This document shows, in pieces, positions 11,915 through 23,545 of a stretch of DNA of 64,000 nt (positions are counted from its first letter, which is position 1; every line of letters starts with the position of its first letter). Under the pieces are notes generated by a model, which saw only the letters and a list, made by a program, of their open reading frames with translations, was not told the DNA's origin and did no database searches. The position numbers were made by a program, and so were the translations under genes. The stretch is from Desmodus rotundus (lineage: Eukaryota; Chordata; Mammalia; Chiroptera; Phyllostomidae), in contig NC_071393.1 of NCBI RefSeq assembly GCF_022682495.2, positions 99,561,010 to 99,625,009 on the forward strand, written 5' to 3'.

Positions 11915-13357
11915 ATATTGTATTCCATTCTTAAATTTCATTTTTCTAGCAATATATTTTTATTAAATTTTATAAAAGTATTGGTCTGCAAGGATTGGAA
12001 ATTAAAAACAAACAAATGAACAAAAAAACATGTCCACAACCACAGATAGCTTGAGAAGCACTGTCCGCAGAGTTCTGACCAGCCGGCACTTCCCTTGGTG
12101 GAATCACAGGATCTGAGGTAGGCCACAGCCTATAGGCCTGGAAACCTGATCTGGTGGAGGAACCAGAGTCACAACACAGACACACGCCGTCAGGCTCCAC
12201 AGGGACCTGGAATGTAAAACCACACACCAATGACAATTTATTAGTTTGTGAGGAAAAACGAAATTACCAACTGAATGACTTATTTATGTTGGCCTGACCA
12301 GTGAATCATTTCCGCCCAAGAAACCAACTTATAATCTAGAGGTTACTTAGTGAGCATGGACATGGTAAAAAGGGAGCTAGATACGTGGTTGGTGTGTTGG
12401 TGACTGTAGTCTGTTAACCTGCTGCAGACAGGGATACAGACATACCTGCTCAGCGGACCCCCTTCCCCTGGTGAGTGCTTACATGGATGGAGATTGACCT
12501 ATGAAGCTTCCATTGCTGATCTGCAATTTCCCCTTCCTAATTGATAGGTGATAAAATTAATTCAGTCAAGTCACTGCTTTCAATCTAGTCAGCCCTGTCT
12601 GGAAGTAATTCTGTCTCTGATGATGTCTTGGCAAATCTCCACTGTAAACCTTGAAGTTATGATTGTCAAAGTCAATTTTGAAAAAGTTAAGGACATGAAT
12701 TTCATACAAATACATAGTGAGCACATCAAAGATTTAATTAACTTGTTAAAGAAAACAGCAAATGAAAAAGCTGTTTTAGAGAATGTAAGGAGTATATATA
12801 GTCAAGGGAAGAAAGAATGTTGAAATAATATTGCCAAGTTACATTCAAAACTGGTTAATGCCCCATAAGGTTATAAGGGCATAACCTTTGGGGTTATTGT
12901 TTCAATCAAATAGTTTGCATTTCCACCAGGAAAAAATATATCTGTTGATTTATCAATCTTCTTCAAGTGAAGGTCTAGCTGTGCAGAGTTCAGGCCCTAA
13001 TCAATTGTGAACCGAAGCTCTAACTTTACAATGCCAGATGAAGCTGGGCAAGCTCATGAGACCATGCTCCTATTGTAGCACCAAAACAGCACACAGTGAC
13101 CTCGCTGCCTAATTTCTAAGTTTTGGAATATTTTTCTTAACAACTTAATAGCTTCACTCTCAGAGAGCAATCCTGTTTCCTTGTTTTGGTGTTCTCTGGC
13201 AGAAGTTAGAGACAGGTCTGGGGAAGAGCAGAGAGAAACTATTCAGTCACTTTCACCTTCCTAAGCCCTTCCAGCTAGAGTCACTTGGACTTCCAGGGAC
13301 TTCTATCTGTTGGTTATCTCACACCAGAAAGAGTATCTCAGTATTCATAATTGAATT
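11915..13357. other. unassigned DNA with a coding-like patch
   Basis: No family recognised. A 91-codon plus-strand opening at 12548-12823 has a lysine/glutamate/leucine-rich, helix-like composition in its second half, but starts without a gene context and I cannot match it to a family; it may be a decayed retrocopy or chance. Confidence 0.4.
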
Positions 13358-13371
13358 AAAGCAGTAGTGTA
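13358..13371 (+). repeat. left target-site duplication of Ves SINE
   Basis: AAAGCAGTAGTGTA matches AAAGCAATGACGTA at 13601-13614 with three differences, flanking the SINE. Confidence 0.6.
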
Positions 13372-13600
13372 GCACTGGCTGGGTGGCTCAGTTGGTTGGA
13401 GCATCTTCCCATACTCCAAAAGGTAGCAGGTTCGATCTCCGGTCAGGGCACATATAGGTTGCATGTTCAATCCCCCCCAGGCAGGGTGCATACAGAAGGC
13501 AACCAATAGATGTTTCTCTCTCTCTCCCACTCTCTCTAAAATAGAATAGAATAGAATAGAATAAATTAATAAACATGTCCTTGGTTGAGGATTTTTTAAA
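13372..13600 (+). mobile_element. Ves SINE
   Basis: Begins GCACTGGCTGGGTGGCTCAG with an A box (TGGCTCAGTTGG) and a B box (GGTTCGATCTCC), continues through the CAACCAATAGATGTTTCTCTC block and ends in an (ATAGA)n stretch followed by a ggttgaggat-type terminus. A candidate duplication flanks it. Confidence 0.93.
13541..13563 (+). repeat. (ATAGA)n in the SINE tail
   Basis: A short pentanucleotide expansion within the A-rich tail of the Ves copy. Confidence 0.85.
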
Positions 13601-13614
13601 AAAGCAATGACGTA

Positions 13615-14513
13615 AATGTACTTATCGACATTTAAATGCTCTTATTAGCCGACTTCTGATTTTGAGTATTTATGTTAGGTATTTGGCCAGTGCACCAAAA
13701 GTTCAACTGTGAAGCATTTAAGGATGATTCCAGTACGTTCCTACATCCTGCCAAGTTGGTCATCTGAAATATTTGGGAATGTGTGGGATCTGTTATCTGA
13801 GCAGGTTTCACGTATCTAAGCAGGTGTCTAAGCATGTGTTAAAATACTGAAATGTTTTCATATCAGTTGGTAAAGAGAAATTATCTTGTCTTTGGGATTA
13901 TAAGATGTCTAACGATGTCACCCATCAGTGGCTGGGGAGGTGGTAATGGACCTGGGAGGAGTGCCAGCATGCACGCTGGTGGCCCCCGCAGCTACTGAGT
14001 GGTCAGAGGGGCAACCGTGGAGGTGTGTGCAATGTCCTCACTCTGCCCTAGGGCTGCCTGGAGCTGGCATGCCAGCAAAGCAGGCACAGGCCCTCTGGGA
14101 GGCACCGGGAACCAGACATAAACCTGTTGGGAAAAGCCTTCACTATGCCCGTTTCAACAAAGATACTGGAGACTCAGTGACTGTCAATTTATGGTGAGGT
14201 CATTGGTGTGCTAGGTAACAGCTCCACCAACTTAAGATCACAACAACAATTTGTAAAAACCAACCAATGATTTGGAAATTTCTAGAATATTTTGATGAAT
14301 CATTTTCATAATATATCACTTATGACTATATTGGAATGTAGTTAATTCAGAAAATAAAAGGAATATTAAATATAGTTTGGTTAAATACTTTGGTTTATTA
14401 TATTCCATATTAATATCTTAACTCACCAATTGTTAAATATTTTGAATATGATTAATTTCTGGCTATATAAAAATTAAAATTATTCAGTCAAACCATTAAA
14501 ACTAAAAAAAAAA
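13615..14513. other. unassigned non-coding DNA
   Basis: Nothing recognised. The GC-richer stretch at 13.93-14.2 kb holds an 89-codon ORF without recognisable domain; the last 240 bases are AT-rich. Confidence 0.5.
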
Positions 14514-14745
14514 GGCCCTGGCTGGTGTGGCTAGGTTGGCTGGAGCATCGCCCCATAGACTGAAAGGTTGTGGGATTGATTCCTGGTCAAGACACATACC
14601 CAGGGTGTGGGTTCAATCCCCAGTTGAAAAGGCAAACAACTGAATTTATTTTTCTCTCTCACATCGATGTTTCTGCCTCTCTCTCTCCCTTCCTTCCTCT
14701 CTCTCTAAAAGCAATGAAAAAAAATGTACTCAGGTAAGGATTGAA
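14514..14745 (+). mobile_element. Ves SINE
   Basis: Starts GGCCCTGGCTGGTGTGGCTA, has the tRNA-like body with a diverged B box (GGATTGATTCC), the CATCGATGTTTCTGCCTCTC block, a TC-rich segment and a final GCAATGAAAAAAAATGTACTCAGGTAAGGATT tail. The second internal copy of the 'acacatacccagggtg' body module is typical of this subtype. Confidence 0.93.
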
Positions 14746-15019
14746 CAAAAAACTAAGACAAAATGAATTGCAGTATCATAGGAAATGATTCATTGTTTAA
14801 ATATACATAAAGTGTTTATTCAAAGCTAAAAAGATGACTTATACCTCCAATAAGGTAGGCATGTACAATTTTAATAAGGCAGGTGACGGAAAAGTAGGCA
14901 GGCAGAGGAGAGGTTCCCCAAGGGCAGGGACACTGTTTGATATGAGCGCGGCCTCTTGGTCACCTGGTAGAGACTTGGTAAGTGTTAACTGACTAAGTGA
15001 ATGGCTGAATCAGTACATG

Positions 15020-15252
15020 AAAAAGCTTTTCATCCTCACCAATAATTAAGTAAAGGCAAATTAAAACAATCATGAGGTACATTGTCACACCTATTAAGTT
15101 AGTAAATTTAAGAAATAAAACCAGTCCTGGAGAGCCGCTGGGGATATAAGAAAGCTTGTCACCACTTCTGACAGGACCTAGTTAATTTCTTACTAGCAAT
15201 CAGGGATACTCACTTTTTTACCCATTCTGAGGACTTAGCCTCAGAAAGAAAA
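15020..15252 (+). mobile_element. old L1 fragment, left half
   Basis: CTCACCAATAATTAAGTAAAGGCAAATTAAAACAATCATGAGGTACATTGTCACACC is a diverged copy of the ORF2-end block found in L1 elements; it ends with CAGAAAGAAAATGAAAAC. Its continuation is found beyond 17077, so the younger L1 split this one. Confidence 0.6.
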
Positions 15253-15266
15253 TGAAAACTTTCTTT
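15253..15266 (+). repeat. left target-site duplication of the young L1
   Basis: TGAAAACTTTCTTT is identical to 17063-17076. The bases just outside differ, so the duplication is exactly 14 bp. Confidence 0.93.
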
Positions 15267-17062
15267 CTTTTTTTTTTTTTACTGTTTCTTTTTTTTTTTA
15301 TTGTTATTCAATTACAGATGTATGCCTTTTCTCCCCATCCCTCCACCCCACCCCAGGTGAACCCACCTCCCTCCCCCACCTCCACCCTCCCCCTTGGTTT
15401 TGTCCATGTGTCCTTTATAGTAGTTCCTGTAATCCCCTCTTCCTACTGTCCCCAGCCCCCCCCCCCTGGCTATTCTTAGATTGTTCTTAACTTCAATGTC
15501 TCTGGTTATATTTTGTTTGGTTTTTTCTTCTATTGATTATGTTCCAGTCAAAGGTGAGATCATATGGTATTTGTCCCTCACCGCCTGGCTTATTTCACTC
15601 AGCATAATGCTCTCCAGTTTCATCCATGCTGTTGCAAAGGGTATAAGCTCCTTCTTTCTCTCTGCTGCATAGAATTCCATTGTGTAAATATACCATAGTT
15701 TTTGGATCCACTCATTTGCTGATGGGCACTTCGGTTGCTTCCAGTACTTAGCTATTGTAAATTGTGCTGCTATGAACATTGGGGTGCACAGGTTCTTTTG
15801 GATTGGTGTTTCAGGGTTCTTAGGGTATAATCCCAGCAGCGGAATTGCTGGATCAAAGGGCAGTTCCATTTTTAGTTTTCTGAGGAAATTCCATATTGTT
15901 TTCCACAGTGGCCTCACCAGTCTGCATTCCCACCAACAGTGCACGAGGGTTCCCTTTTCTCCGCATCCTCTCCAACATTTGTTTGTGGATTTGTTTATGT
16001 TGGCCACTCTGACTGGTGTGAGATGATACCTCATTGTGGTTTTAATTTGCATCTCTCTGATGGCTAGTGATGCTGAGCATCTTTTCATATGTCTCTGGGC
16101 CCTCTGTATGTCCTCCTTGGAGAAGTGTCTGTTCAAGTCCTTTGCCCATTTTTTAATTGGGTTGTTTGTCTTCCTGGAGTGCAGTCGTGTGAGTTCTTCA
16201 TATATTTTGGAGATCAGGCCCTTGTCTGAGGTATCATTGGCAAATATGTTTTCCCATACTGTTGGTTCTCTTTGTAATTTGGTGCTGTTTTCTTTAGCCA
16301 TGCAGAAGCTCTTTATTTTCATGAGGTCCCATTTGTTTATTCTTTCCTTTATGTCCCTTGCTTTAGGGGATGTGTCTGTGAGGATGTTGCTGCGAGGAAT
16401 GTCTGAGATTTTCCTGCCAATGTTTTCCTCAAGGATTTTTATGGTGTTACGACTTATATTTAAGTCTTTTATCCATCTTGAGTTTATTTTCGTGTATGGC
16501 GTAAGTTGGTGATCGAGTTTCATTTTTTTGCACGTAGCTGTCCAGATCTCCCAACACCATCTGTTGAAGAGGCTGTTTTTGCTCCATTTTATGCTCCTGC
16601 CCCTTTGTCAGATATTAATTGACCGTATAGACTTGAGTTTATTTCTGGGCTCTCTGTTCTGTTCCATTGGTCTATGTGCCTGTTTTTATGCCAGTACCAG
16701 GCTGTTTTGATTACAGTGGCCTTGTAATACAGTTTGATATCAGGTATTGTGATCCCTCCTGCTTTGTTCTTCTTTCTCAAAATTGCTGCAGCTATTCGGG
16801 GTCGTTTATGGTTCCATATGAATTTCTGAAATGTTTGTTCTATATCTGTGAAATATGTCATGGGTACTCTAATAGGGATTGCATTGAATCTATAAATTGC
16901 TTTGGGTAGTATGGCCATTTTGATGATGTTAATTCTTCCAATCCATGAGCATGGTAGATGCTTCCATTTGTTTGTGTCTTCCTTAATTTCTTTCTTCAGT
17001 GTTGTGTAGTTTTCTGAGTACAGGTCTTTTACCTCCTTGGTTAGGTTTATTCCTAGGTACTC
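15267..17062 (-). mobile_element. young 5'-truncated L1
   Basis: A LINE-1 copy of about 1.8 kb in minus orientation, bounded by perfect 14-bp duplications. Its poly(A) tail shows as T runs at 15267-15300, just after an AATAAA signal on the minus strand. The 3' UTR (15301-15536) has a G-rich polypurine tract on the sense strand. The element stops abruptly at 17062, the usual result of incomplete reverse transcription. The near-open ORF2 and intact hallmarks argue for recent insertion relative to all other L1 copies here. Confidence 0.95.
15537..17061 (-). pseudogene. L1 ORF2 C-terminal fragment with one frameshift
   Basis: This is the C-terminal third of the L1 ORF2 polyprotein, which normally supplies endonuclease and reverse transcriptase for target-primed insertion. 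Reading from 17061 down, the frame is open through the segment containing [15 protein letters not shown] and [11 protein letters not shown] to about 16604; a single frameshift near 16600-16610 then moves the reading into the frame that runs to the stop at 15537-15539, including [11 protein letters not shown], the YHLTPVR block, a Cys-rich C-terminal motif ([18 protein letters not shown] pattern) and [14 protein letters not shown]. The endonuclease and reverse-transcriptase catalytic motifs lie upstream of the truncation and are missing, so it cannot be active. Confidence 0.93.
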
Positions 17063-17076
17063 TGAAAACTTTCTTT
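17063..17076 (+). repeat. right target-site duplication of the young L1
   Basis: Identical to 15253-15266. Confidence 0.93.
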
Positions 17077-17200
17077 AAAAATGTTTATAGTAGAACTACT
17101 TATAATAGCAAAAATTGGAAGCAATCAAAATATCTGACAGCTCAGTGGAATAATATGCACTCATTTAAAACAATACATGTGAATCTTAATATAGAGATGT
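17077..17200 (+). mobile_element. old L1 fragment, right half
   Basis: AATGTTTATAGTAGAACTACTTATAATAGC and GGAAGCAATCAAAATATCTG continue the L1 block left at 15252 (the 'mid-ORF2-end' sequence around GCAGCATTATTCACAATAGCC in standard L1). Joining the halves across one duplication copy restores the expected order. Confidence 0.6.
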
Positions 17201-20065
17201 TTGGGAGAAATTTTAACTAATAAGCATATTCTTTTTGCATCCATGTTTAAAAACAACACATCTATCAATTGGATGAAAAGCTGTTAGGCTGTAATTTTTA
17301 TTGTTTCTTTGCTAATGAATAAACAGATATTCTTAAAGAAAAATTGACCTCCCTTACAGATTGCTAATTTAGAAAGTCACTACAGATGATTATTAGCACA
17401 TTAAAATGTAACCCAAAATTTATTTTCCCAAAACCGAAGATTGTTTGCTCTCTGCAATTTACACTACTCCTCACAAATAAGCCTCATTCAGGCATGAACT
17501 ACTATGATATTGGCCCTCAGTTCAATGTTAATGAATCAACAATATATAAAAAAAGTCTTTAAATGGAAGCACACATAAAGCAAGGTTACGTATTGATCCA
17601 CTAAGCATATGTTATGACCAAAGGCTCCCGGGAGTCTAACCGTATATTTCTCCTAGGCACACTGCTGCAGCATTGGTTAATTCAGTATTTGCAGCCACTT
17701 TACAGAACACACCTACCAGGAACAATGGGAACTGACCACACGTGGTTTCAGTAGGGGCATAGAGTTAAGTGTTCACATCTGGTCAAGTATCTCGGCGATA
17801 TTTGAAATCTTGGGCAAGGCAGAAAAACACACCTGTTTTCATAGGTTATTGTTTTTACTCCCCCACAGCTGTGAGCATACACAGTTCTGGATCTCCATGA
17901 CCGTCAGTTTTTGTGGGATTTTTTTAGATCCTTTATTCCCTTTTTTTCTAAAAATCAATAAGCATATTATCATTTAAGCAGTGAAGATCAGCACCATAAA
18001 TCCTAAGAAAAATGGCAGGAACCCGATACAGCCACTATTTTTGCTTAAGTCCTCTCAAGATCAGGAGTTAATAACTACTACCAATTCCATGATTTGGTAA
18101 GAACTCAGTGACAGGGTGGCTATGACCCAAATCCTAATCAGAGAGCGCATGCTCGACATACAGACTCCAACCTCAGAGAACCATTTTCTGTTCCTAGTTT
18201 TATCCACTGTGGGCATTCTTAGTTACAGGGAGTTGTGACTAGCTTGGTTGAGTTTGTCCATGGAATTTATCAAAAGGTACGGGACACCCACAGAGCCTCT
18301 GGCAGAGCCGAAGAACCTTGGTGCATGGAGGATGGTCAGTCAGAAATAACATCCCGGTCACACCACAGAGCTGGTCCAGAGAAGATTTAGGGAAGTTGGA
18401 TTCATGTTAATTACCTTTCCCCTTTCACTTTGAACTGTAGACAAGCTCAGAAGAGTGGAAGCCAAATATGTCACAGAAATGGGTGACCCATAGCAACGGA
18501 GGGGGGTATTCCTTGGTAGAGTGCCTTCAGGTATGACAGAGAGTTAAGACAGACAACATTTTCTTTCATCCTTTTAAGTAGACTTTATTTCTGTCACTAG
18601 TCCACTGAAGTTTCTAGAATCTTCCACATGAGGCAGGAGGTTCTATTCCCTGCCTTTCCTGCCCCATGGCCTTCAAGCGTCTTGCTCTCTTCCTCCTTTC
18701 CTCTTCCTTCTCTATTTTACTATTCCATATTAATTTTTGACATACTAGGAATTACAAAATTATAGTACATTTTATATACCACACTTAATTATAATGAGAT
18801 TGCTCTTTTTGCTTAATATATATACTTTGTAATGTGAATGTATGCATAAAGCATGATTTGCTTTAATCAAAGCACTGAGTTTTCATGTTCATGGAGTGGG
18901 TAAAACTGAATTACATCGAACTTACATTTCAGTGGAGAACGAGATAGACAAAGTCTTTTTTTAAATACAATTTTACAAATCTCAGTGTATCATATAATGG
19001 AAGCTATACGTCTGATATCCATTGATTAAAAGAGCTATTAATTGAAGAGTGCTTTTAAATGAACTTTCATTTGATGTATCACACTGTCATCTCTTTATAT
19101 TTACAAAATAGTAGAACACTATGTGTTGAGTATGTTTTACGTGGAGCCTCTGTGAGAACCCCTTGCAGGGACTTCATGACTCTTACGAAGCCACACTGGA
19201 GGCACAGGCATGGCATCTCCTAGATGTCGTGCAGGCTGGTGGCCACTGCCAAGCCTCCTTGGGCCAAGCTAGCAGAGAATTGATGGTGCCTTGGGAGATT
19301 GGCCCCCCCACCCCCACCCCAAGACATGCTGGGCGTGCTTCCCAGATCTCTCATTGATTTTTCAGGTGGTGATTCGTACACATGTTTTGTTCAGTTACAC
19401 AAATGTGCAGTTCATGTGCACACCATTTAAAAACAGAACATAAAAGCCATTCCTAGAACTATTTGAACAAATGCTTCTGGCTAGATTAAAAACCACCAAA
19501 AATAAGGGTCTTGGGTGGAAACATACAATAATAATAGCAGAAAAGACTGGTACAACAATGGAAGCTCATTTCCCTCTCTCAGCATTAAGCAGAATTAAAC
19601 CTACTTATGAGAGGAGTCCTTTTCTTCCTTCATCAGAGACCCCACTTAGCAAGGAAAGAATGGACAGCTTTTTCAGCTGTTTTGTCCTTTTGTCTTTGTT
19701 ACGGGGGTTCTCATGTGACATTGAATATGAACCACTGCCTGAATCAATAAAGTAATGGCTTGATTGGGTCAGATGAAAAAGACAGAAGTCTTTTTAAAAG
19801 CACAGGATTTTAATTTGAAAGTTTGAAACCAAATCAGTCCCAGGCACCTATGTCTCTGGTGACTGCCCTTGGATTCAGCTCCTTTCCCTCCCCATCAGCG
19901 GTGCCCTCCTGGGACAGAACACAATGCCCTACAGTAGCTTCAGGTGCTGGTCTTTACCAGTTTGACGTTGGCGCAAAGTGGGAACCAATGTGAGACTGAG
20001 TTTAGAGCATAAAGATGGAAACTGTAATAGGCTATATGTGCAGATTGGGAAAGAAGCCCCCCAAA
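17201..20065. other. unassigned non-coding DNA
   Basis: Nearly 3 kb in which I recognise no exon and no confident repeat. Short ORFs at 19.16-19.76 kb have no recognisable domain. Parts near 18.7-18.9 kb are AT-rich and could be ancient LINE. Confidence 0.45.
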
Positions 20066-20069
20066 TTAT

Positions 20070-20560
20070 ATAGTTGATCTGCTCCTATACTAGTTATCTG
20101 TGGCTGCATAAAAAATTAACCCTAACAGTGTCTTCAAACAACAAACATTTATTATCTAACCATTTCTGTGGGTCAGGAATCCAGGCGTGGCTTAGCTGGG
20201 CAGCTCTGGCTCAGGTGTTCTCAAGAAACTGCAGTGAAGCTGTCAGCGGGCCTGCAGTCACCTGAGGCTTGGCTCAGCGGGAGGATCCACTTCCAAGCTC
20301 ATTCGTGTAAGTCGTTGGCAGGAGGCCTCAGTTCCTCACCACGGGGCCTCTGTACAGGAGCAGCTGCTCCTGACATGGCTTCCCCCAGAGCAAGTGGTCT
20401 AGGAGGGAGAAAGCTCAAGAGAAAAGCCACACACTTTTAAAACCTAATTTTGAAGGTAACAAACCATGGTTTCTACCATATTCTGTTGGTCACACAAGGG
20501 TGTGGATACCAGGGGGGCAGGAATTATTATAGGTCATCTTGGAGGCTGGCCACAGTGGGT
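20070..20560 (+). mobile_element. ancient LTR-like interspersed repeat
   Basis: The order TAGTTATCTGTGGCTGCATA, AACAACAAACATTTATTATCT, TTTCTGTGGGTCAGGAATCC, CTTAGCTGGGCAGCTCTGGCTCAG, then GGATCCACTTCCAAGCTCA and a final ACACAAGGGTGTGGATACCAGG with GGTCATCTTGGAGGCTG matches a repeat dispersed in all placental genomes. I recall the sequence but am not sure of its family name. Overlapping ORFs inside are not genes. Confidence 0.7.
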
Positions 20561-21627
20561 CCCATTGACCAGCTTTTCTCGAAACCGTGGAATGGGTTCG
20601 TTGTAAGCTGTATTCGTTGTAAGTCTGCTGCTATATCTAAGGACAGCCTGTGGATCAAGTGAATAACAAAGATTATCGTATTTGAAAAGAAATGTTATCT
20701 TTTTGCTTAAAAATGTAAGCTTGAATATTATTATATTTAAATAAAATTACCAAGCCTGTAAATAATAGATAATAGAGTACAATGTAGACATTTAAGTTTT
20801 CATGTAAACTTGTAACCGTAGTTAACAACAAATCCATATACCACTATATAGCATGCTTAATGAACACTACACTATTTGGAATCTTTTTCTCTTTAACAGT
20901 GTATTGTGGATGTATTTCAATGTCAATATATAAATTCATTTTTTCTCTAGCTGCATAATCTTCTATTGAGGGATGGTAGCAAATAGAATAACTGCCCAGA
21001 ATTTTCTAACCAGTCCCTAAAAATCATGTTTGTACACATATCTGCTGTGTGAGAATTCTTCAGAGTAATTTTTAAGTGGATTATTGAGTGAAGAGTTTGT
21101 GTATTAGAAATGTACTAGGTGCTGCTGAATTGTGTCTGCTAAAAATGTTGTACTTACACTCTTCCCAGTGGTGACAAAAGTGTTCCAAACACTTAGTGAG
21201 ATCAGGGTAACCATTAGAGAGAGTGAAAAGGACCCTGTGAGCAGTTGGTTCTAGGCGGCTGCACCCCATCCCAGCCCCAGAGCTCTGCACGTAGCTCCGG
21301 AGCCCAAGTGTGGCTTCTGTGCCTTGAGTATGATGAACATTGGGTTGTTTACCCAGCTCACCTCTTAACAAAATAACTGATGTCTTCAGGGGTCTCAAGT
21401 GAAGGCAGTAAAAAAAAGCCTAGACATGAAGATAAGTGGACTGCAGCAAGCAACTTTGCCAATTCTTTCCTAGGCTGCACAGTTCCTTCCCAAAAGTCTC
21501 ATGATTGCTCTGCCTGACACCTTGGACCCAAGATCCTTTAAATAGCACACATGTTGTCTGAGAAAAGTAGTGCATTGAGATCGGCCACTAATGTGTAAAC
21601 AAGGTTAACATTTCACATTATTTGAAG
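20561..21627. other. unassigned non-coding DNA
   Basis: Nothing recognised; AT-rich up to about 21.1 kb. Confidence 0.5.
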
Positions 21628-22090
21628 AGACCATTCATTCATTCATGGATTCATTCAATTTATAATAACCATTGAGTACCCACTGTGGGCTGGAAACTAC
21701 CATCGACCCTGGGTATATGACTGTGATTCCAAACAGGCACCAACATGGAGCTGTCGGTCTAGTGGGGGAGATGGACAATAATCAAATAATCAGAACTATG
21801 TATTTACAAACTGTAATTATGTCTACAAATGAGCAGTATCTAGGGAACCAGGAAAGTGAAGATCTAAAGGATGAGCTTGAGCCCAGTAGGAGAGGTGCTG
21901 GGAGACTCAGGCCGGGCAGAAAATAAAGTAACGAATAGCGTTTCTGCTAAAGCTTGAGGTGGGAGGGAGTTGGGCTGTTTGAAACACTGAAAGAACTTGC
22001 AGTCTTGGCCAGAGTGGCAAGAGATGAGGCTGGAGAAGGGGTTGGAAGTCAGATCATATAGAGCCTACCTATTTTGTTGGAAGAAGCAGT
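21628..22090 (-). mobile_element. L2-like LINE fragment
   Basis: It opens with the ATTCATTCATTCATGG tail complement, then CATTGAGTACCCACTGTGGGCTGG and AGCTGTCGGTCTAGTGGGGGAGATGGACAATAA, which is the antisense order of an L2-type 3' end. Diverged. Confidence 0.6.
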
Positions 22091-23097
22091 TTGAAAAAAA
22101 AATACTAGGAACTCAGAATATGGAAATGTTCAAAAGAGCAGGTATGAAGGGGTGGGGGCAAAGGGATAGACATTGGGCTGGAAGGATGAGATATCAGCTG
22201 GATAAGAAGGCCCCATGGGCTTCCTCAGCCATGTCCTCCTTCCCCGCATTATTCTCCTGGGTTTCATGGGCAGAATGGTCTTGGGCTGGGACCCGCTGTT
22301 GCGCTAGCACACACTCTGGGGGCTGGGCAGCCTTTCCAAGGCCTACCTTTCTACCCTCATGGACTTAAAAGTCTGTGCCCCACTTTGCCTCCCAGCTGCC
22401 TGGTAGTATTCCAACAAAAGTTCACGCCCAATTCTATTAATTGAATTACAGAGGAAAGGCCCTAGTGCATTCAGCAAACCTTAATCCATATTCACATTAC
22501 CTTAAAATGTTGAATGTTTTGAAAAGCCCACTGTGGCATGCCTCTAAAGGAGCACTTAATTGACATAATATGGGTCACCTGTCTACATGGAATTAGCTGG
22601 TAGAGCTTTCAGAACAACCTACTTTCCCTCCCTTTTGCCTTTAGTGTTTGAACTTCTGAAATGCGTCAATGCTGCTCAAGTCAGTTCTGAGCCATTATTT
22701 AACAAAGAGGCGTGCAGTTGAGAGCTGTGCTTCTAACTCTAGCAGTGCCACTGGGGAAGTGAACGGGGAGTGTGGTCACGGCCTTGGGAACTGGGTCAGG
22801 GGCCTGTCGGTGATGTGCACCAAGATGATCCGTGTCACCTTTTGCAACCATGTCAAAGAAAAAGTATCACATGGCCTGGCATCATGCTTTAATGTCATGC
22901 TTTTAAGGTCAGGCTTTATTAAAAATGTGTGTGTGTGTATGTGTGTGTGTGCGTATTCGGGATGGGGAGATGCATGCGTAAATCTGTTATGGGGCAGGGA
23001 AGGGAATGGTCATCCAGCCCTGTGAAAGTGAAGTAGTCCCTGGACATGAACTTGGTATTCCTGTGTCCCTACTTGGGAAGCCTCAGAGCTGAATAGC
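22091..23097. other. unassigned non-coding DNA
   Basis: No exon or repeat recognised apart from a (GT)n tract at 22926-22953. ORFs at 22.0-22.4 and 22.67-23.0 kb lack any recognisable domain. Confidence 0.5.
22926..22953. repeat. (GT)n microsatellite, interrupted
   Basis: About 13 GT units with one TA and one GC interruption. Confidence 0.9.
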
Positions 23098-23290
23098 CAA
23101 GTGTGTGGTCTGAGCTCAAAACCTGGTACCGCCACTTACTATCTGGGAAATCTTGGAGATTTAATGAGCTTACTTGAGCTTTATTTTCTCCTCTGTAAAA
23201 TGGAAATAATGATAGCCTTCTTTCATGGGCTTTTTGTCAGGATTAAAAGAGTGGAGGCAGGAAAAGGCCTTTGTATAACATAATTATTTA
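23098..23290 (+). mobile_element. MIR SINE
   Basis: AAACCTGGTACCGCCACTTACTATCTGGGAAATCTTGG, then the CTCCTCTGTAAAATGGAAATAATGATAG core and a TCAGGATTAAAAGAGT block, in MIR sense order. Confidence 0.8.
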
Positions 23291-23545
23291 GTAGATTTAA
23301 AGAACAGCTAACAGGCACTGTTCTAAGTACCTTCAACATATTAGCTTATTTAATCTTCACAAGATCCCAGCAGGTGTGTGTGATTATTCTTATGTCCCCA
23401 CTTTCCAGATGAGGACAGGGAGGCACAGGAGTTAAGTGACTTGCCCAACATCATCTACCTAGTAGATGCCAGAACTCAGACTCAAACTTGGACAATTGGG
23501 CTCAGAATCCAAGCTCTTAACCACTTTGCTACAGTGCCTCTCAGC
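23291..23545 (-). mobile_element. MIR SINE, nearly full length
   Basis: Antisense MIR: GGCACTGTTCTAAGTACCTTCA, TTATTTAATCTTCACAAGATCCC, CCAGATGAGGACAGGGAGGCACAGG, AAGTGACTTGCCCAACATCA and the closing CTCTTAACCACTTTGCTACAGTGCC. It abuts an oppositely oriented MIR head to tail, so the pair forms an inverted repeat of old SINEs. Confidence 0.85.

Noticed and set aside
16036..16512. 158-codon plus-strand ORF
   Set aside because: Antisense shadow of the young L1 ORF2.
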